This document shows positions 56,655 through 64,000 of a stretch of DNA of 64,000 nucleotides, one piece after another. Under the pieces are notes generated by a model, which was given only the letters and a program-made list of their open reading frames with translations, was not told where the DNA came from and did no database searches. The DNA is from Ailurus styani (lineage: Eukaryota > Chordata > Mammalia > Carnivora > Ailuridae): positions 8,761,371 to 8,825,370 of the forward strand of contig LNAC01000001.1 of NCBI GenBank assembly GCA_002007465.1, given 5' to 3'. A program made the translations under genes and the position numbers. The first letter of the stretch is position 1, and each line of letters opens with the position of its first letter.

Positions 56655-57058
56655 TTCCTATAGCCACACAACAGAACATGAGGCGGTCAGAAAACGGAAT
56701 GCTCCGGAATGATAGAACATGCATGAACCTTGAAAACACGACACTAAGTGAAACAAACCAGCCACCAAAAACCACACGTGGTGTGATTCCATTAATACGA
56801 AATGTCCAGAAGAGGCAAATCCATAGGGACAGAAAGCAGATGAGTGGTTGTCTGGGGCTGGGCAGGGGGGGAGTATGGGGTGCGTGCTAATGGGTACCGG
56901 GTTTCTTCGGGGAGTGATGAAAACATTCTAGAATTAGATCGTGGTGATCGTTGCACCCCTCTGTGACTATAAGGAAACTATGAACTGTACACTTTAGAAG
57001 GGTGAATTTTATGGTATGTGAATTATGTCTCAATAGAACTTGCAATTAAAAAAAGAAA
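56655..57058 (+). repeat. Old L1 3' end (L1M-type)
   Basis: Classic order: 'GATTCCATTAATACGAAATG', 'ATGAGTGGTTGTCTGGGGCTGG', 'CTAATGGGTACCGGGTTTC', 'GAACTGTACACTTTAGAAGGG', 'TGAATTATGTCTCAATAGA', A-rich tail. Confidence 0.9.
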
Positions 57059-57367
57059 AAATGTCTCTTGTTCCTTTTTACTCTTTTAATGTGGCTACTA
57101 CAAAGTTGGATTTTATCTACGTGGTTCATGTTATAGGTCTGTTTGTGTCTATGAAACATTTGAATAAACATATTCTTTACTTTTCAAAACAATCAAAAAC
57201 ATTCTGGTCTCCTCCTGCATCCTGGGCAGCCTTGGTATCCGGGAGGCTCAGTGGGGAGAGGCCTGGGCTTCGTGTCCAGACACTCACGTTCTCAGTCATA
57301 GTCTGGCTTGTGACCTCGACCTTCACATCCATGGCTGGTCCTGGCTCCCCACTAAAAACACTAAGCG

Positions 57368-57455
57368 GTCTGCTTCTTTCTCCCTCTACCTCTGACCCTC
57401 CCCACTGTTCTTTCTCCCCCCACCACAAATAAATAAAATCTTAAAAAAAAAAAAA
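57368..57455 (+). mobile_element. 5'-truncated Can-SINE
   Basis: Only the 3' part remains: 'GGTCTGCTTCTTTCTCCCTC', CT-rich stretch, AAATAAATAAAATCTT and A14. Confidence 0.85.
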
Positions 57456-57629
57456 AGCATCCACCTGAGAATAAAAAGAACTTAAAGATCAACCAGGGAA
57501 TTAACTCACTGAGCAAGATGACTCATTTGGTACCTTCCCATTCTATTTATCTTGAAGGATTTCTTTCAGAGGAATTTCTTTTTGCCTGCTTCAACGGTCA
57601 GTGACTTAAGAGGTTGATTATTGTAGAGC

Positions 57630-57960
57630 TGATGGCGACAAATATTAGTAAAATCCTCTTGGAAAACAACTTGGCAACATACACCAAGGGGCATAAAAAC
57701 TCCAAGTCATTCCATCCGGTCGTCATACTTCTTAACATCTACCCAAGGGAATAACCCCAGATACGGAAATAACGATGAGCATGAAAATGTTCATTTCAGT
57801 ATCACTCGCAACAGCAACCACAGCTCAAAGGGACACAAAGAGGGGACTGGTCAACCAGATGCTGGGGACGCTGGGGACAGAGACAATGAAGCTGCCGAAA
57901 TTGTGGCTCTTTTCTGTTTTTCCTTATTTGTGATGTAATTAAACTATATTTATAACTTTA
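57630..57960 (+). repeat. Old L1 fragment (L1M-type)
   Basis: 'GGAAAACAACTTGGCAACAT', 'ACCCAAGGGAATAACCCC', 'TGTTCATTTCAGTATCACTC': the L1 segment that precedes the 3' end in old families. Confidence 0.65.
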
Positions 57961-58529
57961 AAAAACAGATACAGTAAAATATGTCCTCCAAAGTATGAAT
58001 GCATTTCCCAAGGTATCTACACAGTATGGTAAAAGAAATTAAAAAGAGGCTTTATGCCAAGAGAAGGGAAGCTTGGTATATTCATCTCAAAGAAAATCTA
58101 ACCACAGCTTAAAAGGCACGGAAGCGTCTCAGCCCTGATCTATCTGGCCTGTCCACCATGATATTTGTACTGGTTTTTTTTCCGTCTTCAGTAAGAGCCC
58201 TGTAATTACGGTTCAAGGGCATTAATAATATGTGCTTAGAACTTTTGAGAGGAGAAATCAGTCATTACATGGATAGCTTTTGGGTCATCTTCCAACCAAA
58301 GGAGACTATTTGGGGGGGAGGGGATGTTTTCTTCAGCATCATTTTGGGAGACTAAGCAAAAGTATCCACCCTTTCTCAGCCTCATAGAAAAATCATCTGG
58401 ATGGACCCTGTCCCCTCCCAAATACCCACCTGCTCCAGGCGGGAAGGCCTCAAGGGCTCTTCCTTGGGCCTCAGCAGAGTCTACATTGCCTCCCCCATTG
58501 ATGAGCGGGACAGGTTGTGAGAGACATGC

Positions 58530-58620
58530 TCCCTTTGGGTGACTCAGTTTCCTCATCTGTAAAGTGAAGGGTTGGGCTACAGGACCTGCAAGGACCTTCC
58601 CCACCCAGGTTTCAGGTTCT
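58530..58620 (+). repeat. MIR-family SINE fragment
   Basis: 'GGTGACTCAGTTTCCTCATC' and 'TGTAAAGTGAAGGGTTGGGC'. A similar fragment carrying 'GGGAAACTGAGGCTGAAGGG' is near 59780. Confidence 0.65.
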
Positions 58621-59347
58621 GGGATTCAGTCCTCTCTATCAGTCTGTTAGTGAGTATGGCCAGCCACCAGTGTCTCTGCAGGGAAGGAGTTGCCCTTGCC
58701 CACAAGACCCCAGAAAAACAAGCAAATGGGGAGTTGCTGTAGTCAGAGATGCATGTTGAAGCACAGTGATATTTTTCAGAGGATGAAGAGTTATCTGGCT
58801 GGCTAGTGATGGGTACCCCAAGGGAACAGGCTGCGTATGAGAGTGCTCTACAACCCCACGTGCAGAAAGGAATCAGCGGACGTGGGTTACCTTCTAGATG
58901 ATCTCAAATTCTTGCCCTTCTGCCTGTACCTTCTGTTATCAGACTTCTCCTACCGGGTTTTTACAGTGAGGGCGGAACCATATTGGGCTATATTTTTCAG
59001 AGCCAAAGACGTCAAGAGGGTGAAGAAGTTTCAAGCTGGGGCCTAAGGAACCTCAACTCAAGCCATTCCTTTACCAGCAGTTGTTCAAAAGAAACTCAGC
59101 CCGAGGAAATCAGAATGCGGGCCATGGGTTTCCTATAGACACAAGAGATGGTGGTATGCTCTACATAATAATTGGGGTGCTGGCATTTTGCACCAAAGTA
59201 TTCTTCCCTTGGAGCTGATGGTAGTGGGCTCTGCCTTTGGCTTTCTGAAACAGAGGATCAGGGCTTGCAAACAATTCAGTGACCTTGGCCAAGAGCTATG
59301 GCTTCTCAGTGGGACAAGGGAACATGCCCTGAGGGGACCCGTGTCTT

Positions 59348-59550
59348 TTTTTTTTTAAGATTTTATTTATTTATTTGAGAGACCGAGATTGGTGGCGAGA
59401 GCACACACGCATGAGCTCGGGCAGAGGCAGAGGGAGAAGCAGACTCCCCGCTGAGCAGGGAGCTTGACACAGGGCTCTATCCCACGACCCTGGAATCATG
59501 ACCTGAACCAAAGGCAGATGCTTAACCAATGGAGCTACCCAGGTGCCCCA
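59348..59550 (-). mobile_element. Can-SINE, older subtype
   Basis: Inverted, with 'AAGATTTTATTTATTTATTTG' and end 'GAGCTACCCAGGTGCCCC'. Target copies GACCCGTGTCTT and GACCTGTGTCTT flank it. Confidence 0.93.
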
Positions 59551-59954
59551 AGACCTGTGTCTTGACACTCAGGAAGCATATGACTTTTTCCATCCTCTGG
59601 CTGCACCGCTTGGTGCTGGTTCCTCCAGGAATCCCGAAGAGTCTGGAATTGCCAATTAGAGGTCCTAACTCCTTTTGGCTCTGATGCTCCAGGACTCCCA
59701 GGTGACAAAGCACCTTCCCAGCCAGAGCCTCACAGTATCCGTCCGAGGTCTCTGAGGCGGCATCCTTACCCCCACATCATAGGTAGGGAAACTGAGGCTG
59801 AAGGGAGTTAGTAACTTGCTCAGAAGGTCCGAGGGGGGCTAGACCGCATGGTTCCTAGGACACTAGCCGGTCATAGAGCAGATAGTAGATCAGGGTTTCG
59901 GAGTAGACTCAGGAGACGTCAACGCCCCTCTTTCGGGAACTGACGGACCAAGCA

Positions 59955-60262
59955 AGCAGAAAATGAGTAAGGCCAGAGCTGACCTGAGCAACATTATCAA
60001 TCTGCCAGACCTAACTGCCATTTGCAGGACACTCCACCCAACAACAGCAGAATATTCTGCTGTTCACATGGAACACTCACCAAGGCAGACCACATTCCAG
60101 ACCAGAACACACACCCTAACAAACTTAAAAGAATACAAATCATACAAAGTATGTTCTCAGGCCACAGTGGAACTGAACTAGAAATCAGTAACAGAAAGAT
60201 AGCTGGAAGCCCCCCCAGATATTTGGAGATGAAGTAACACGCTTCTAAGTAACAGTTGAGGC
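59955..60262 (+). repeat. L1 ORF2 fragment
   Basis: 'CACTCCACCCAACAACAGCAG', 'TGTTCACATGGAACACTCACC', 'CATACAAAGTATGTTCTCAGG', 'AACTGAACTAGAAATCAGTAAC': the endonuclease-to-RT spacer of L1 ORF2. Short, no intact frame. Confidence 0.85.
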
Positions 60263-60913
60263 AGAGAAGTCCCAAGCCATGGTTTGGGGGTACCGCAGAC
60301 CCGGGTCCCCATCCCAGCCCTGCCCCATCCCTCCTGGCTAGGGACGATTACAGTCCCCTGCTGGGGAGTGGACTGCCATTCAGCCAGGGAGCAAGGACAG
60401 TGTCCCTCCCTCCCTGGGTGTGTCCAGCGTGTGTCCTGAGTGTGGGCAGTCACCCGGGCAGGCCCCTCCCGGAGAGCACCCAGTGACCGTAGCTCTTCAG
60501 GTGGTTGTTTTGTTCACGCTGTTCCCCACCACCTGGCTGTCCTAGAGAATATTGTCCCCCCCTCCCGGGGACCCCCCCCCACCCCGCTAGCTCACTCAGC
60601 CAGAGAAAAGCAGATGTGCCCGCTCGATGCTGAGCCTTCTCTTCTCTACATCCATTTGGCGGCCGCCTGCCTGGGCATCCCTGCCAGGCAGAAATCTCTG
60701 TGTCCATCCATCCCCACCAAGTGGCGACCGCCACTTAGAACACTGACACCAAAGACGGGGTTCTCCTGGCCACGGGGAACGGGATGACTCAAGAGCTAGA
60801 CGAGCCAGGGAAATCTCACCCGAAACTGTGTGAAAGGGAACCTACTGCAAATCTCGCCAGACCGAGGGGAAAAAAACAAAAACAAAAAAAACAAAAGAAC
60901 CAAAAACAGCTCA

Positions 60914-60914
<1 letters not shown>

Positions 60915-60961
<47 letters not shown>

Positions 60962-60964
60962 GCG
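60915..60964. repeat. (CA)16(CG)9 alternating tract
   Basis: Sixteen CA units run directly into nine CG units, 50 bp of uninterrupted alternating pyrimidine-purine. This is an excellent candidate for left-handed Z-DNA under supercoiling. Confidence 0.97.
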
Positions 60965-62924
60965 CCCGCAAGCCTGCTGTCTTCTTCTCAAGATCTGATT
61001 GCACAACTCATGAAAAAGAGGTTTCCTGAGGCTTGAAAATCTTGCACAAGGCTCTGACTCATTTAGACAGGGCTTATTCAAATTTGAAAATTATCAAAAC
61101 TTCCAGCCACAACAACATGTGCTCCGAAACCGTCCTGTGCCCAAAGGGTGAGGGACCAGCTGCTGTCACATGAGGCCATGGAGGGCTGTTTCTGAAATGC
61201 GCTTAGTTGACAATCTGTCCCAGGAATCTCAAATCATAAGGTGCCCACAGGCCCCCAGGCTTTTTTTCCTCCCTGAAGACGTGACAATTCTTTTCCGTGG
61301 GAGGAGCTCCTGAAACATGGAAAGCAAACCAAGGATTATTCCAGAAGGTCTTGGGGCTTCGGGGCACGTATGTACTGCTATCTCCTGAGCGTCACAGACC
61401 CCAGGGAGGGTAAACAAGAAGGCATCTGTTAAATCCCAGGTGTTCCAGCTCTTTGTTCTAGAGAAGTCCCATGCTTGTCAAACGATATCTAAGCAAGGAC
61501 CAAGGGGTTCGGGGGGTGACAGGCGAAGGTGGTGTCTGAGTCCCTGGCCCAGAGAAACTCTCTAAACATATTTATTGGCAATTTCCAAGTCAGCTGGCAG
61601 GACACACGTCCCTTACCTAAACTTCCTTCTCTGAGAGGCCTTCTCTAACCCACCCACCTGCCTTATTCCCAGGAGGACATGATCATTATAGCACTTTCCC
61701 CACTGAGCCAACGCCTTGTTAGGTGCCTCAGCGGTGGTGGAAGTTACTATGACGACAGCTAATACCCACCGGGTTCTAGTAAAGCATCACATACACTCCC
61801 CAGCGCTTCATCTAAGTGTTTCCACCCTCCCCCAACCCCAGGACATATGTGCTGAGAGGCTGGGGGCCAGTCACCTGGTCAGGTAGCGGCCTGGGAAGTG
61901 AGCAGCCTCCTGCTCCCTCCACTCCAGCTGGCCTTCCAAGGAGCCCTCAACCACTAGCCAAACTTGACTTCTTCTTCAAACTAAGCCTCACCAGAGCTAT
62001 TTATTCACTTGAAATATAAGCTCATGGAAAGTCTGATTTCTCGATCCAAGGCACGGAGCGGTGTCCAGGATCACACAACTCCAAATGGACTGAGAATCCA
62101 GCCTTGTCGTCCGGAGGTGTCGGACGTCTGACCACAGTTAGCTCACGGTCCCCACCACAATCGCTTACTGAATGCAGTTATTTTCAGCTCTAATGCAACC
62201 TATTTACAGCTCTTCTGGACACAATGAAGTTACTCCAATGCTTGGCTTTCAATACTCTTAACTTACTAATTTTATGTAACCTTAATATTTTAGCTCTTTA
62301 GCAAAACTGACAGAGAATAAAAGCAAAGAGAGAGCCCCAAACCTCATCAACTGTTGCAAGGACAGTTTCACTACTAAGCCGGTGGGTCCTTCTTCAGGAA
62401 TGCACACCAGGCTCCCCTTTCAGAGGCTCTCCCTCCTCAGGCCTGGGGGGCAGGAGGACCGGGACCAGGCTGGGGGTAGCTCCCGGCTGGTCTAGGCTGT
62501 GTTTCGGGTGGGGTGGGGCATCCTGTCGGGGGTACTAGGAGCAGAAATGGAGGCGCCTGCTGCTTTGGGAAGTCTTTTTCAGCCTCTTTCCTGGCTTCTT
62601 GTCTATTTTCTGGCAAAGGTCTGCGGCGCTAGACATCCTGGCCTGTCTTCTGTAATATCTGGGAATCCAGAGGGGCCTTTCTCTCCCCAGAAGCCGTTTG
62701 GGGCCTGGGGCTCTGGTTCGGAAACAGTTTTTCTGCAGCAAGAGCTGCCCCGATGGCAAACGGGGGCAACCATGTCCTCCAGCTCCCGTGCCTGTGGAAT
62801 GAGAGCTGGGAGGTGCCCTACATTCATCTCAAGGCCATGGCCATCTGGAGCACTGTTTATTCCAGCTATTAGCTGCAGCTTAGCTGAAGTTGGCGTGTAA
62901 TCTTAGTTTCTCTGTCAACAGCAC

Positions 62925-63115
62925 AACGTGGTGATTATGAATGGGCCCCGGACCAGACGCATGGGTTCAAGTCCTGGACAAGGAACTTGCCGGTGACTCT
63001 GTCTCCCAGCTGTGACACAGGGAAGATTCCAGCACACCCTTCATATGATTCTAGGAGGGTCCAATGAGTTAACATATGCCTGGCACAGAGTACGCACTAA
63101 ATATATGTTGGCCTC
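62925..63115 (+). repeat. MIR-family SINE
   Basis: 'CATGGGTTCAAGTCCTGGAC', 'CTGTGACACAGGGAAGATTCC', 'GAGTTAACATATGCCTGGCAC', 'GTACGCACTAAATATATGTTGG'. Confidence 0.75.
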
Positions 63116-63385
63116 TATTCTTATGCTGTTATATTAATTGTAATTCCTTTCTTTGTTATTACTTCCTGAGAGTAGAGAGTTTTTTGCTTTAAACTAATCC
63201 AAACCGCTAATGGTGGAAGAGGAGAGATCTTTGTTCTCTAGTGTAATTGGACACTTTCCCATCCAAACCCTGACAACAGCACTGATTTCTGACATAGAGG
63301 ATCTGCCTTTATTTCCAGAACCATTTTTAGAAGACGCTGTCTGAAGTTTTCATTAAATAGTGTAAAGATAAAAGTGCTTTCTTTT

Positions 63386-63584
63386 CTTTTATCTTTTTAA
63401 AAAGATTTTTATTTATTTATTTATTTGAGAAAGAGCACTCAAGCGGTGGGGAGGGGCAGAGGGAGAGGGAGAAGCGGACGTCCTGCTGAGTGCAGAGCCC
63501 ACGCAGGGCGTGATCCCAGGACCCTGAGATCATGACCTGAGCCAAAGTCAGACGCTCAACAGACCGAGCCACCCAGGAGCCCCC
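63386..63584 (-). mobile_element. Can-SINE, older subtype
   Basis: Inverted, with (ATTT)n start and end 'GAGCCACCCAGGAGCCC'. Perfect 15-bp target-site duplication AAAGTGCTTTCTTTT (63371-63385, 63585-63599). Confidence 0.96.
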
Positions 63585-64000
63585 AAAGTGCTTTCTTTTA
63601 CATGGTGACACGTTCTGCCTTCCAAAGATCTGCGACGACGGCAAAGAGCCGCTCACCTGCCCAGGGCCTCTGGTCTGTGGCCATTTCCTGCTCCCTTCCC
63701 CTCCTCGCTGTCTGCTCTGGGCAAACCTTCCCTAGGCTCTTGGAAATCATGGAGCCCACTCCTGTCTCAGGAGCTCCTTCCCCACATCCTTGCACTGCTC
63801 ACTCCAGCTCCAGGCCTCCCGCGTCCCCCCCTGCCCCCAGCGCAAACAGCATCCCTGCCAACCCTCGGGGCCCATGCCGGCAGCCAATTCACCTCATTTA
63901 ACAATGACGTCAAGTGACCTGCAGGGCTTCGACCCAATGAAGTCTTGGCTCCCAGGCTCGGGTCCTCAGAGGTACCTCTGGGAAGTCAAGGGTGAAGTGG

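Overview
This is mammalian nuclear DNA from a carnivore. It holds about twenty tRNA-derived Can-SINE copies whose (+)-sense consensus opens with a 'GGCGCCTGGGTGGCTCAG' head and ends in a CT-rich stretch plus (AAATA)n and AATCTT. The youngest copies have an 'AAAGCCTCTGCCTTCGGC' segment and a 'CTGCCTACTTGTGATC' tail. I associate that form with mustelids (ferret, mink, badger, otter) rather than dogs or cats, so a mustelid is the best guess; the assignment to Carnivora is much firmer than the family.

The only protein-coding gene I can support is HTRA1, the secreted trypsin-like serine protease and PDZ protein, on the minus strand. Exons 2 to 9 are all present (40459 down to 17600). They join in frame with GT-AG splice sites and encode residues 158 (split codon) to 480 in human numbering, including the full catalytic triad H220, D250 and S328 and the whole PDZ domain. 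The coding part of these exons is 971 nt. If the protein has the usual 480 residues, 472 nt of coding sequence remain for exon 1 (signal peptide, IGFBP and Kazal-like modules). Exon 1 is not in the window and should lie beyond 64000. The 3' UTR runs to an ATTAAA signal at 17076-17081.

Layout: 1-17054 is sequence downstream of the gene (intergenic in other mammals, on the side towards DMBT1), with old L1 and MIR pieces and five Can-SINEs. From 17055 to 24378 lie exons 9 to 4 with short introns. Intron 3 (24379-39791, 15.4 kb) carries a GC- and CpG-dense block at about 33.8-35.35 kb. Exons 3 and 2 lie at 39792-40459. The remainder, 40460-64000, is the 3' portion of the long intron 1; it contains an AT-rich nest of L1 and five SINEs at 45.2-48.0 kb and a (CA)16(CG)9 tract at 60.9 kb.

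I found no new protein system, RNA gene, CRISPR array or intact mobile element. The most interesting sequence-level points are the 33-nt exon 5 that alone carries the catalytic serine and has a U20 tract nine bases into its downstream intron, the two overlapping donors at exon 7, the CpG-dense intron-3 block, and the three-level nested retroelement cluster. None of the other long open frames resembles a known protein, and I treat them as chance frames.
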